Assembly: GCF_047238265.1 (NCBI RefSeq)
Contig: NZ_JBDFMM010000001.1
Location: 2,666,001 to 2,730,000 of the forward strand
DNA: 64,000 bases
Direction of reading: 5' to 3'
DNA from: Paenibacillus_F sp047238265
Lineage (GTDB): Bacteria; Bacillota; Bacilli; Paenibacillales; NBRC-103111
Every line of letters starts with the position of its first letter. Position 1 is the first letter of the stretch. The notes under the pieces were generated by a model. It worked only from the letters and a program-made list of their open reading frames with translations, did no database searches and was not told the DNA's origin. Below, piece by piece: positions 26,068 to 34,440 of this stretch. The position numbers and the translations under genes were made by a program.

Positions 26068-26619
26068 CTAGCCTGCGGCTTCCGCCTTTTTGCGCTTGTT
26101 TTTGCGTATCGACCCCGCTTTCAGAACACGAATGGAAAGGACAATGCCGGTGGCGGTCAGAAACATAATGGAAATGGCCGCGATATCGACGAACCACGTA
26201 ATATCTTTTCCGTACAGCTCGCCGAAGTGGAGGTCCCGGACGAAATTGTTGACATTGTTTACTTCCTTGCGAATCACATTCCCGTACAGATCGATGACAT
26301 AGAGGGTCTGATCGTCGTCGCGCAGCCGGACTTTGTAATCTCCCGCCGTTCCGTGATGCCCGTCTCCAAGCGTATGGTTCATGACGAGCCGGGCCTGCGA
26401 GAGATCAAAGGCGCCGGATTGGCTCGCTTTCAAAACGGCTTCGGCCACATTCAATGGCTGCTGACCGGAGCTCGAAGCCGCGGGGGCTTCGTAGGTTTGT
26501 ACCTGCTTGTTGAAACCCATGGAGCTTGTGTGGACCAGAAGAATGCCTGTTAGCGCTTCCACAAAAATAAATATCGACGCGATCAACCCTACCCACAAAT
26601 GATATTTACGTGTTTTCAT
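26068..26619 (-). CDS. PepSY-associated membrane protein, first gene of the SbnA-like operon
   Basis: 183 residues: short basic start, helix 1 ('HLWVGLIASIFIFVEALTGILLVH', about 6-29), an extracytoplasmic PepSY-type stretch ('QPLNVAEAVLKASQSGAFDLSQARLVM...YKVRLRDDDQTLYVIDLYGNVIRKE'), then 'FVRDLHFGELYGKDITWFVDIAAISIMFLTATGIVLSIR' as helix 2, and a basic tail. This is the small PepSY-TM/PiuB-like family, often next to siderophore genes as reductase-like or assembly membrane proteins. I take ATG 26619; the frame runs 28 codons further up without a ribosome site. 28 bases separate it from the PLP-enzyme gene. Minus-strand TATAAT at 26668-26673 may be its -10. Confidence 0.82.
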   Translation of the reverse strand: MKTRKYHLWVGLIASIFIFVEALTGILLVHTSSMGFNKQVQTYEAPAASSSGQQPLNVAEAVLKASQSGAFDLSQARLVMNHTLGDGHHGTAGDYKVRLRDDDQTLYVIDLYGNVIRKEVNNVNNFVRDLHFGELYGKDITWFVDIAAISIMFLTATGIVLSIRVLKAGSIRKNKRKKAEAAG

Positions 26620-26870
26620 GAATGTCTTTCTTCCTCCTCTTGTGTAGTTCCGGAATTCCGTAAACCAATTATATCCATGAATGTGAAAAATAACATGACT
26701 CAACCGGGCTATAGAGGCGAAGTTATTTTGCCGGATTATGGGAACCTATAGGGAAAAAAGTAAAAATCGTTCACATTTTAGCGTTAAAAAGTCAATGAAG
26801 TTCCTGGCAAACCGGCACGGCCTTTTTTAAGATAGGGAAAAGCAAAGCTGAATCATGGAAGGAGGGGGTC

Positions 26871-27890
26871 ATGATGAGCACTAAAAGAAAGCCCATACAG
26901 AACCCGCGAGGGAAGAAAAAACGGTTCGCCCGTATTATGATCGTGTCGGCTTTCGTTTTGGCGGCAGGGGCTGCGGCGGCAGGATTTACGCACTATACGT
27001 CTTCTTCGGCGGAGCCGTATGCCGTCGTCGCTTCTATCGGAAACGAGCCTGTCCAGTACGGCGAGTTTGCCCTGGTCCGCGACATGCTGAGAAGCACGGT
27101 TAAACCGGAAGAACTGGACGCGAAGACCCTTGAACGGGTGAAGGAGCTCAAAACCGAGCAGCTGTGGGCGAGGGAAAAAGGTGTGGCGGCCGGCGGCCTC
27201 GGTTTCGGCGACTTCGAAAAGCGCTGGGAGCGGGAGAACGCCAGGCGTAAAACCGCGGCCGGCCGCGGCGAACCCGTCTACGGCCCGCTCGTTTACGATC
27301 CGGCCGGGTTCTACCGGTACGAGCAGTCGAATCTGCAGATTCGGCTGAAAGAGGCGCTGGCCGGACAAGATTTTGCCGCCGGTGACGCCGAGCTGCGGGC
27401 CGCGTATGAACGCATGAAGGACGAGCGGTTCATGCGTCCGTCCCGGATCCGCCTGGAGCTCTTATCGGCGGAAAACAGCGAAAGCGGTGCAGCGAAGCTG
27501 AACGAAGCGGCGGCCGGACTTAAGGCGGGAGAAGCTTTCGAAAACCTGGCCGGGCAGGCTGACAGCGGTCTAACGGCGGAAGTGCGGTGGTTCGAGCCGG
27601 AACAGCGCAAGGCGGACGCGGAGAAGTATCCGGCGCTGCTTCAAGCGGCGGAAGGGCTTCAACCGGGCGGGCTGAGCGGAGTGATCGGGGAGGGGGACCG
27701 GTTGTATGTCATCCGGTGCGCGGAACGGGGAAAGGCGGAATACGAGCCTTTCGAAGATGTGAAAGAGCGCGTACGGATCCTTTTTACGGAAGAGAGATAT
27801 GCCGTTGAACTTGCCTCGCGCATATCCCGGACCGAAATAATCGTCACAAAGCCGCTGTCACCGGAAGGAAATACAAGCGTCATAAAGTAA
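26871..27890 (+). CDS. PrsA/SurA-like secreted peptidyl-prolyl isomerase
   Basis: 339 residues. A basic N-terminus and single hydrophobic helix ('IMIVSAFVLAAGAAAAGFTHY', about 23-43) without a lipobox cysteine suggest a membrane-anchored foldase. The N-terminal SurA-like part ('VASIGNEPVQYGEFALVRDMLRSTV') is followed by a parvulin-like region ('PSRIRLELLSAENSESGAAKLNEAAAGLKAGEAFENLAGQ...GLQPGGLSGVIGEGDRLYVIRCAERG'), which is shortened. It lies just before a large exoprotein on the same strand (gap about 106 bases), so it may help fold that protein. GGAGGGGG gives a strong ribosome site; ATG 26874 is an equal choice. Confidence 0.82.
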   Translation: MMSTKRKPIQNPRGKKKRFARIMIVSAFVLAAGAAAAGFTHYTSSSAEPYAVVASIGNEPVQYGEFALVRDMLRSTVKPEELDAKTLERVKELKTEQLWAREKGVAAGGLGFGDFEKRWERENARRKTAAGRGEPVYGPLVYDPAGFYRYEQSNLQIRLKEALAGQDFAAGDAELRAAYERMKDERFMRPSRIRLELLSAENSESGAAKLNEAAAGLKAGEAFENLAGQADSGLTAEVRWFEPEQRKADAEKYPALLQAAEGLQPGGLSGVIGEGDRLYVIRCAERGKAEYEPFEDVKERVRILFTEERYAVELASRISRTEIIVTKPLSPEGNTSVIK

Positions 27891-27996
27891 AAAGGCTGCA
27901 CAGGAAAGTCAAAATCGTGCCTGTTGGGGGGAGAGGAATTTTTTGTAAAGTGAAGAGGCGAAGCTATCGCACATTACGAAAAGGAGGCAAGTCATC

Positions 27997-30156
27997 ATGA
28001 AGAAAATCTCCAGCAGCATTAGTGCCTGGACGGCAGCCGTTTTATTTTTATCGCTTTTTGTAAACGCTTTCTATGGAGTGGAGCCGGTTTATGCGGCCGG
28101 GACGGCTTACTACGTGGATTCGGCGGCCGGTAACGATGCCAACAGCGGAACTTCCCAGGCGCAGGCCTGGAAGACGTTAGCCAAGGTGAATGCCACGACG
28201 TTTCAGCCGGGAGATCAGATTTTGTTTAAATCCGGCGGTATCTGGAACGGCCAGCTTTGGCCCAAAGGTTCGGGTACGAACGGAAGCCCGATCGTGATCG
28301 ACAAATACGGGAGCGGAAGCAAACCGGTTATAAACGGCGGCGGCAGCAGCTTTAACCAGACCGTTTACAACAGTACGAAAACGTACAATACCGGAACCGT
28401 ATTTTTGCGCAATCAGGAGTACTGGGAAATCAACAACCTGGAAGTCACGAACGATGACAATTTTGCCGTGGAAAATAATGACTCCGCCGCCCTCCGGGCC
28501 GGAATTTTCGTCGTCATCGACGCCAACGAAAGCGATCGGGTCTATAATCACATCTACATCCGCAACAATGACGTTCATGATGTGGACGGCAGCAATAACG
28601 CGGGACCGAAGGAAAACGGCGGTATTATTACGGTCATTCAAGGCACCGCGGCGACTTCTACCCGCACTTATGCCAGATTCAACGATGTCCGCATCGAAAA
28701 CAATACCATCCGCAAAGTGGACCGCGTCGGAATCCGGGCTGCGGCCCACAGCAACTATGTGAACGACGACAGCTTCAGCACGACGAGCACACGCACGTAC
28801 GGCAACTGGAATACGAACGTCTATATCGGTCATAACAATCTGGAAGATGTCGGCGGAGACAGCATCATTCTGCGGGACACGGACGGGGCTCTCGTTGAAT
28901 ATAACGTGGCAAACCGTTTCGGTACGCGAGTCGCCTCTACCAATGCGATTGCCGCCATCTGGCTGGCCGTCGCCAAAAACACCGTGCTGCAGTATAACGA
29001 AGCGTTCGGCGGACCGGCGTCCAATCAGGACGGCTGCGCGTGGGACTTCGATTTGTATCTGGAAAATACGACCTACCAGTACAATTACAGCCACGATAAT
29101 CCGATGGGACATGTGCTGATGATGGGAACGAACAAGAACGATGTGATGCGCTATCATATCAGCCAGAATGAAGGCACCATTATCCGTCATTTTAATGCGA
29201 ACGAGGCGACTCCGGCTTCGATCTACAACAATGTCTTTTACTACAACGGCGCCGCGCACAAGGTAATCGGCGGCAACGATGCCACGAAAACCGGCTACCA
29301 GTTTATGAACAATATTTTCTACAATGCGAATCCGTCCGTAGCGACGAATTGGGGAACATCGGCCAATTGGGGCCAGACCTCTTTCAGCAACAATATTTTC
29401 TTTGAAGCCAGCGGAACCCATTCGGCGAATGAACCTTCCGATCCCGGTAAACGGACGGCCGATCCGGCGTTTGTAAACCCCGGCGGTGCGGGCACCGGTC
29501 TGGCCACGGCGGCAGCCTACCGCCTGAAGGCGGGTTCCCCGGCGCTGAACGCCGGCAAGCTTATCGCAGACAACGGCGGCAAAGATTATTTCGGCGGAGC
29601 CGTTTCCGCAACGGCCGCACCGAATATCGGAGCTTACAACGGCGCCGGCGTTACGGTAACGCCTCCGGCAGGAGTCAAAGCGCCGGCAGCCGACGCCTAC
29701 GTGCTTGACGGTTCGGGCGCCGGGACCAATTACGGTACAGCCCCGACGCTGTACGTCAAAGACGGCACGGCCGCGGGCTACACCCGGAAAGCTTACCTCA
29801 AATTCGACGTCAGCGGTCTGTCTGCCGTGAATTCCGCGAAGCTCCGCCTGTTCGGCGGCAACACGCAGGACGGTTCGAACGTCCAAGTCAAGGTGTCGGG
29901 AGCGGCCGCCGACGGCTGGACGGAGACGGGGCTTACCTGGAACAACGCGCCTGCCGCCACCACAGGAGCTTTGTCCACCATCCAGGTCGGAAGCAACTTG
30001 ACGTACTATGAACTGGATGTCACGTCTTTCGTCAAGGACCAGCTCTCCGACGGCATCGTCACGCTGATCGTGGAAGGCGTGTCCGACCAGGACCGTACGA
30101 TCCAGTTTAACAGCCGGGAAAATCCGGCTAACAAACCCGAACTTGTCGTGAACTAG
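27997..30156 (+). CDS. Secreted right-handed beta-helix protein with C-terminal DNRLRE/CBM96-like module
   Basis: 719 residues. Signal peptide to about residue 34 ('VEPVYAAG'). 'YYVDSAAGNDANSGTSQAQAWKTLAKVNATTFQPGDQILFKSGGIW' is the standard front of parallel beta-helix polysaccharide lyases and glycosidases; many 'NNxxxxN' turns follow to about 540. Residues about 560-719 ('PAADAYVLDGSGAGTNYGTAPTLYVKDG...RKAYLKFDVSGL...YYELDVTSFVKDQLSDGIVTL') form a DNRLRE/CBM96-like binding module. Catalytic residues are not certain, so lyase or hydrolase is open. AAAGGAGG lies about 10 bases upstream. Follows the PrsA-like gene. Confidence 0.83.
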   Translation: MKKISSSISAWTAAVLFLSLFVNAFYGVEPVYAAGTAYYVDSAAGNDANSGTSQAQAWKTLAKVNATTFQPGDQILFKSGGIWNGQLWPKGSGTNGSPIVIDKYGSGSKPVINGGGSSFNQTVYNSTKTYNTGTVFLRNQEYWEINNLEVTNDDNFAVENNDSAALRAGIFVVIDANESDRVYNHIYIRNNDVHDVDGSNNAGPKENGGIITVIQGTAATSTRTYARFNDVRIENNTIRKVDRVGIRAAAHSNYVNDDSFSTTSTRTYGNWNTNVYIGHNNLEDVGGDSIILRDTDGALVEYNVANRFGTRVASTNAIAAIWLAVAKNTVLQYNEAFGGPASNQDGCAWDFDLYLENTTYQYNYSHDNPMGHVLMMGTNKNDVMRYHISQNEGTIIRHFNANEATPASIYNNVFYYNGAAHKVIGGNDATKTGYQFMNNIFYNANPSVATNWGTSANWGQTSFSNNIFFEASGTHSANEPSDPGKRTADPAFVNPGGAGTGLATAAAYRLKAGSPALNAGKLIADNGGKDYFGGAVSATAAPNIGAYNGAGVTVTPPAGVKAPAADAYVLDGSGAGTNYGTAPTLYVKDGTAAGYTRKAYLKFDVSGLSAVNSAKLRLFGGNTQDGSNVQVKVSGAAADGWTETGLTWNNAPAATTGALSTIQVGSNLTYYELDVTSFVKDQLSDGIVTLIVEGVSDQDRTIQFNSRENPANKPELVVN

Positions 30157-30247
30157 CCGTGAGCCGGTCCCGGCAGATCGTACGGATGCTGCTACAGACT
30201 GCCGGTTGGCTCAAAGTTACAAGATACGAGAAGTAAGACGAAGCGCC

Positions 30248-30291
30248 AAAAAGCTGCCGCAAATGTGCGGCAGCTTTTGCTGCGTTGCCGG
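30248..30291. terminator. Terminator between beta-helix and GNAT genes
   Basis: AAAAGCTGCCGCA/TGCGGCAGCTTTT stem. A- and T-rich flanks on both sides allow it to serve both converging genes. Confidence 0.82.
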
Positions 30292-30303
30292 GGCGATGGC
30301 GAG

Positions 30304-30843
30304 TCAGTCTTCCCGGCTTCTGGTATACAGGTTTAAAAGCGGTGCAGAAGGGGCGGACTCGGCGTCTTCTTCACGCCTGAGCGTTCCGGCGAAAGTAAAC
30401 CGCAGTTTCCCTAAAACTTTGATAGAATTGACGTTTTCGGGCTCGACTTTAGCATCGATCCGGTCCATTTCGAGTTCATCAAACGCATAAGCGAGCAGGC
30501 ATCCGATCGCCTCGGGTGCATATTCTTTTCCCCAGAAAGCACGATCCAGATCGTAGCCGATTTCCGCTCTCCGTTGTTCGTAATCGAGCTCATTAAACCC
30601 GCATGAACCTATAATCGCACCCGATTGCCGGTCGGTGACCGCATAGCGGACCGCCTTGTTTTCCCGCGCCAGACCGTTCAGAAAATCAATCATATCCGCT
30701 GCCTGTTTAATCTCTGTGAACGGCTCGATATTCATAAATTTCGTCACATCGGGAGAAGACCAGATCTGGAACAGTCGGGGAGCGTCAGTTTCCGTCATAG
30801 TCCGCAGCAGGAGTCTTTCCGATATCAGCTTATCTTTCACCAA
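30304..30843 (-). CDS. GNAT-family N-acetyltransferase, RimJ/RimL-like
   Basis: About 180 residues. 'LISERLLLRTMTETDAPRLFQIWSSPDVTKFM' opens the domain as in RimJ-type enzymes; 'GYDLDRAFWGKEYAPEAIGCLLAYAFDELEMDRIDAKVEPENVNSIKVLGKLRFTFAGTLRRE' holds the acetyl-CoA loop and C-terminal motif. The expected acceptor is a protein N-terminal or small-molecule amine, not defined here. The in-frame ATG at 30858 has its GGAGG downstream of itself, so TTG 30843 (spacing 8) or GTG 30840 is the true start. Alone between terminators. Confidence 0.85.
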   Translation of the reverse strand: MVKDKLISERLLLRTMTETDAPRLFQIWSSPDVTKFMNIEPFTEIKQAADMIDFLNGLARENKAVRYAVTDRQSGAIIGSCGFNELDYEQRRAEIGYDLDRAFWGKEYAPEAIGCLLAYAFDELEMDRIDAKVEPENVNSIKVLGKLRFTFAGTLRREEDAESAPSAPLLNLYTRSRED

Positions 30844-31010
30844 TAGCTTTACCTCCATTTAATTTAAGCTTATCTTCGGCAGGTTAAAGTATTGATATCT
30901 GCGCATCGTTCAGTCCTTCCTCTATGTAGATTTATCCAGTATACCTCAAAGCGGCGCTTTTCGCATGAGTGAACTATAGTTTCCTGCCTCCCGGGCATGA
31001 GTAGCGGCAG

Positions 31011-31724
31011 TTACTTGGCGTCGTGAAAAACAAGGCCCAGACTGTAGCGTGTGCCCGCCGTTACGGTGCTTACGCCGTGCCGGAGCGTAGTCTTGTAGTA
31101 TCCCCTGGAACCCGGCACGGGTCGGTGAGTGGTCGGGAAAATCAATCCTTCGCCGCGTTCTAGCGTAAGGACATGCCCTCTGCTTTGGGCACGGGGCCGC
31201 TGTTCCACCAGCAGGAATTCTCCGCCCGTGTAGTCCTCTTCTTTCTGATTTAAAGCAAAAACGATCTGAAAGGGGAAAAACACGCTTCCGTATACATCCT
31301 GATGCAGGCAGTTGTAGCCTCCGGCTTCATATTTCAGAATGAGCGGGGTAGGGCGTGTCTGTTCCTCCAGGCGGCACTGTTCCAAAAATTCGGATAACGT
31401 ACCTGGATAAACAGCTTCTTTGTTCAGCAGCTTCAGCCAGGAGTTGGCCGTATCCGCAAGCGCAGGATAAAACCCTTCGCGCATCTCCTGAATGACGGAC
31501 GGAAGGGGAGCCCGGTAATATTTGTACTCGCCCAGCCCGAAACGGTACCGTGCCATATGAATCGTGCTTCGGTAAAGCGGCTCATCACCGTAACCGCCGA
31601 TAAGCTCCCCGCACTGCGAGGAATCGAGCATAGGAGGCAGCTTCGCATATCCGTGCTCATCCAAAGACTGCCGGATGAAGCCCCAATCCAACCCCGCGAT
31701 ACGCTTCGCTATGTTATCCCGCAT
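31011..31724 (-). CDS. 2-oxoglutarate/Fe(II)-dependent oxygenase
   Basis: 237 residues. His141 and Asp143 in 'NCLHQDVYG' and His216 in 'KTTLRHGVSTV' form the iron triad, with Arg226 in 'GTRYSLGLVFHD' placed to hold 2-oxoglutarate. 'YTGGEFLLVEQRPRAQSR' is the conserved beta-strand before the distal histidine. Prolyl-hydroxylase-like or AlkB-neighbouring families share this plan; homologues of this kind often sit by Ada-type genes, but none is adjacent here. AGGAGGAGGG upstream of ATG 31724 decides the start over GTG/ATG codons further up. Substrate unknown. Confidence 0.82.
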   Translation of the reverse strand: MRDNIAKRIAGLDWGFIRQSLDEHGYAKLPPMLDSSQCGELIGGYGDEPLYRSTIHMARYRFGLGEYKYYRAPLPSVIQEMREGFYPALADTANSWLKLLNKEAVYPGTLSEFLEQCRLEEQTRPTPLILKYEAGGYNCLHQDVYGSVFFPFQIVFALNQKEEDYTGGEFLLVEQRPRAQSRGHVLTLERGEGLIFPTTHRPVPGSRGYYKTTLRHGVSTVTAGTRYSLGLVFHDAK

Positions 31725-32232
31725 GACGGGCACCCTCCTCCTGTACATAAGCCGCCACCCGCGTTCGTTGCGAATATGAAGCGTAGGGCAGGTCCGGTAC
31801 GGCCCGGTTCCGGCGATGCCGGAATAAGCGAACCTTTTGCCCTCGCCTGTAAAAAGGTCCGGCAGGGGTCAAAATCAGCGGAATGATTTTTCATGGCAGA
31901 ACAGTCCTTTCTTTCGGATAATGACGGGTAACAGCGCTATGGCTGTCCGCTTAGGCGGTCTGAAAACAGTATACCTCCGGAAGAACATTTGCGTACCGGT
32001 TCCGGAATGAAACCGCAAGATAACGAAATACGGTCCCGTTTTATGAAACTTTTGCACAACAAGACCGGCCGCTAATCTGTGAAAATCATGTCCGGCGTGA
32101 CCTGAAAACCACGGATGCCGGCAAAGCAAATCCGTGACCGGGTATACAACGGGCGGTGCGAAAGGCTATTATGTCTATAAAGATGATAGACATTACATCA
32201 TGATGGATTGTACAGAGCGGAGGAAACGAACG
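31725..32232. other. 508-base intergenic region without a convincing gene
   Basis: Holds the divergent starts of the 2OG oxygenase and EamA genes. A 61-codon minus-strand frame (31709-31894) overlaps the oxygenase start and has a low-quality sequence rich in Pro, Gly and Thr; I do not call it. The main feature seen is the dyad at 32171-32193. Confidence 0.6.
32171..32193. promoter_or_regulatory. Perfect dyad ATGTCTAT/ATAGACAT, probable operator of the EamA gene
   Basis: Eight-base perfect arms with a 7-base AT-rich spacer, 40 bases before the EamA start codon. No regulator gene is adjacent, so the binding protein is unknown. Confidence 0.5.
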
Positions 32233-33270
32233 ATGTGGTTTATGTATGCTTTACTTGCCGCAGTCTCTTTCGGGCTGCGCGGAATTTTGTACCAATGGAC
32301 TTCCCAGCGCCGTACCGACCGGAACGTGCTTCTTTTCGGCGTTTATTTGTCGGGGGCGCTGATCTCATTTGTCGTTAACTTGTTTGTTAACCAGACATGG
32401 AGTCAAGGCGTGTGGTTCGGAGTCCCCATGGGACTGTTTTCCTTTATTGCGAATGCGTCTATGTATAAAGGCTATTCAGTCGGACGAGCTTCCTTGATCG
32501 CGCTGTTTACGGGTCTGCCTCCGGTCGTCGTGGCGACTCTCGCTTATTTTCTGTGGGGGGAAGCGCTCGGATTCGTGCAGCTGGCAGGCTTTTGCATCGT
32601 CATTCTCGGCCTGCTCGTCATCCGGTATTCACAGGATCTGAAGCTTGGGCAGCTGCAAGGCATCCAGTGGGGCCTGCTCACGATGCTGTTTTTCGGCTTC
32701 ACCGATTTATCGTCCAAGCAGGCGACCTTGTCGGCAGCGAACACCCTGCCTGTATTAACCGTCATGTACGGCACGGGTACTATCCTGTTCGCGTGCATGT
32801 ACCTGCTCTCCCGGTTGAAGTCTCCTGCGGAGAAGGGGCTGAAAATCACCGCCGCAGGGACGGTGCACGAAACCCCGCGCGAACGGGAGACCGGGGAAGG
32901 CCCGTATGCGCAGCAAGCCCGGATTTCCGGGCACTCTAGCGAATCGGGAAGTTCCCCCGGCAGCGGAGAAGGCCACCGGCCGCAGCAAGATCAGGGCGGT
33001 CCGGTCAGAACGGCGTCTCCGGTCTGGTCGATGAAACGGACCGTGCTCTGGGGGATGACCGTGGGCATTACGAATCTGGCCGGCATGCTGTTTATCATCC
33101 CCGCGTTCCGGGGAGGGGTGACGGGGATCGTATCCGCCATCTCCGCGATGAACGTCGTGCTGGTTCTGCTGTACGCGCAGTTTTACCTTAAAGAGAACAT
33201 TTCCCGAAGGGAAGCTTGCGGCATGCTTCTGGCTTTGGCCGGTATTCTGGTCGTAAGACTGGCGTCATGA
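32233..33270 (+). CDS. EamA/DMT-family transporter with long internal loop
   Basis: 345 residues. Ten hydrophobic helices in two halves, first half from 'MWFMYALLAAVSFGLRGILYQW', second from 'TVLWGMTVGITNLAGMLFIIPAF'; 'YLKENISRREACGMLLALAGILVVRLA' is the standard end of EamA proteins. Between the halves is an unusual hydrophilic insert of about 60 residues ('GTVHETPRERETGEGPYAQQ...QQDQGGPVRTASP'), rich in Gly, Ser, Gln and Arg, about twice the normal linker. Substrate of such carriers cannot be read from sequence. GGAGGAAA before ATG 32233 sets the start; an upstream in-frame ATG lacks one. Confidence 0.85.
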   Translation: MWFMYALLAAVSFGLRGILYQWTSQRRTDRNVLLFGVYLSGALISFVVNLFVNQTWSQGVWFGVPMGLFSFIANASMYKGYSVGRASLIALFTGLPPVVVATLAYFLWGEALGFVQLAGFCIVILGLLVIRYSQDLKLGQLQGIQWGLLTMLFFGFTDLSSKQATLSAANTLPVLTVMYGTGTILFACMYLLSRLKSPAEKGLKITAAGTVHETPRERETGEGPYAQQARISGHSSESGSSPGSGEGHRPQQDQGGPVRTASPVWSMKRTVLWGMTVGITNLAGMLFIIPAFRGGVTGIVSAISAMNVVLVLLYAQFYLKENISRREACGMLLALAGILVVRLAS

Positions 33271-33504
33271 AGATGAGCTGCATCAACTCCGGTTGATTCC
33301 GGCAGGGAATCCTTTTAAAATGGGGTTAACTTTTGAAATGAGGTGAGCGGGTTGATCTTCCGTATTGTTCGAAGTAGATGTGTTTCGGGCCGGGTAAAAC
33401 GCGTACCGGCTGCCGAGGGGGCAGTCTGTCCTTTCGGACACAAACACGGCTAAACGGAACGGAAAATCGTAAACCGACAGCTCATTTAAAAGGTGGAGAA
33501 CAAG

Positions 33505-34257
33505 ATGAATCCAATGGAAGACAAACAATTTTACGAAAAAACCGGTGCTGTCAACGGCTGGGACTTTAGCCATATCCAAGTTACGACGGAAGGAAAAAGA
33601 TGGGATTTTTTCGGAGAGGTGGCACACAGATGCCGGAAGTCTGACCTTCTTCTCGATATCGGTACGGGAGGCGGGGAGCGGCTTCTGACCATAACGGATT
33701 CCGCCCTGCTCCTGATAGGGATTGATCATTCCCAAGCCATGATCCGCACGGCGGACATGAACCGGCATAAAGCCGGGAAGTCAAATGTGCGCTTCCTGCA
33801 CATGGAAGCGGAGGCAATTGCTTTCCCGGACGGGTTTTTTAACCTCGTTTCCTGCCGCCAATCCTTTTATTCGGCACAAGAAACCGCGCGCGTTCTGGTC
33901 CAGGACGGTTTATTTCTGACACAGCAGGTGAGTCCGCACGACAAGCTGAACCTGAAGCAGGCTTTCGGCAGAGGCCAGGGTCTGGAGACGAACGCAGCGG
34001 ATTTGCGGGAACGTGTTCTTTCGGAACTTGAAGAAGTCGGTTTCAGCGACATCCGCTACAACGAATATGATGCGGCTGAATACTATCCCTCGTATGAGGA
34101 TCTGGACTATTTACTGCAAATGACGCCCATTATTCCCGGTTTCGGCGAACAGGAAAACGACCGCACCATTCTGCGCGAGTTTTGCGAAAAGAACCGCACG
34201 GGCAAAGGAATCCGAACGAACTCGAAGCGGTTTATGATTGCTGCCGTCAAAAAATAA
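33505..34257 (+). CDS. SAM-dependent methyltransferase, class I
   Basis: 250 residues. 'LLLDIGTGGGERLL' (about 50-63) is the SAM-binding motif I, 'GIDHSQAMIRTADMNR' motif II with the ribose-binding acidic residue, and 'AFPDGFFNLVSCRQSFY' motif IV. The sequence resembles UbiE/Methyltransf_11 proteins but substrate is not clear. Start ATG 33505, with AAGGTGGAG about 6 bases upstream; a GTG at 33493 in the same frame lies in this site. No genes on either side hint at a pathway. Confidence 0.87.
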   Translation: MNPMEDKQFYEKTGAVNGWDFSHIQVTTEGKRWDFFGEVAHRCRKSDLLLDIGTGGGERLLTITDSALLLIGIDHSQAMIRTADMNRHKAGKSNVRFLHMEAEAIAFPDGFFNLVSCRQSFYSAQETARVLVQDGLFLTQQVSPHDKLNLKQAFGRGQGLETNAADLRERVLSELEEVGFSDIRYNEYDAAEYYPSYEDLDYLLQMTPIIPGFGEQENDRTILREFCEKNRTGKGIRTNSKRFMIAAVKK

Positions 34258-34291
34258 TACGACCGCATCGCAGTCATGCGATTGCTGTCCT

Positions 34292-34331
34292 AAAGCCAGC
34301 TTGTTCCGCTGAGAACACTGGCTTTTTTTAT
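34292..34331 (+). terminator. Terminator of the methyltransferase gene
   Basis: AAAGCCAG...CTGGCTTT stem with inner partial pairing, followed by seven T's. Confidence 0.85.
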
Positions 34332-34397
34332 GCACCTTTACAAAAAAATCTTAAAATAAGCACGGTTTTCACTCCTCTTAGCGGCCGGGCTTTTCGG

Positions 34398-34422
34398 TAT
34401 AATAGCAAATAAAGCGTTTACA
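34398..34422 (+). promoter_or_regulatory. -10 element and cre-like site before the AraC sensor gene
   Basis: TATAAT (34398-34403) is followed by ATAAAGCGTTTACA (34409-34422), which matches the cre consensus TGWAARCGNTWNCA at 10 of 12 fixed positions. Its place just after the start of transcription would allow CcpA road-block repression. No good -35 is visible. Confidence 0.4.
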
Positions 34423-34440
34423 TGACGAGGTGGTGGAGAA

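Noticed and set aside
26620..26870. Fur box before the PepSY operon
   Set aside because: AT-rich stretches with TGTTATTTTTCACATTC were considered, but no 7-1-7 Fur-type repeat could be laid over them.
28177..29886. 569-codon minus-strand frame opposite the beta-helix gene
   Set aside because: Antisense shadow caused by repeated GC-rich codons; Ile/Val/Arg-rich with no signal or domain.
31709..31894. 61-codon minus-strand ORF overlapping the 2OG oxygenase start
   Set aside because: Weak ribosome site, Pro/Gly/Thr-rich sequence and overlap with a better supported start.
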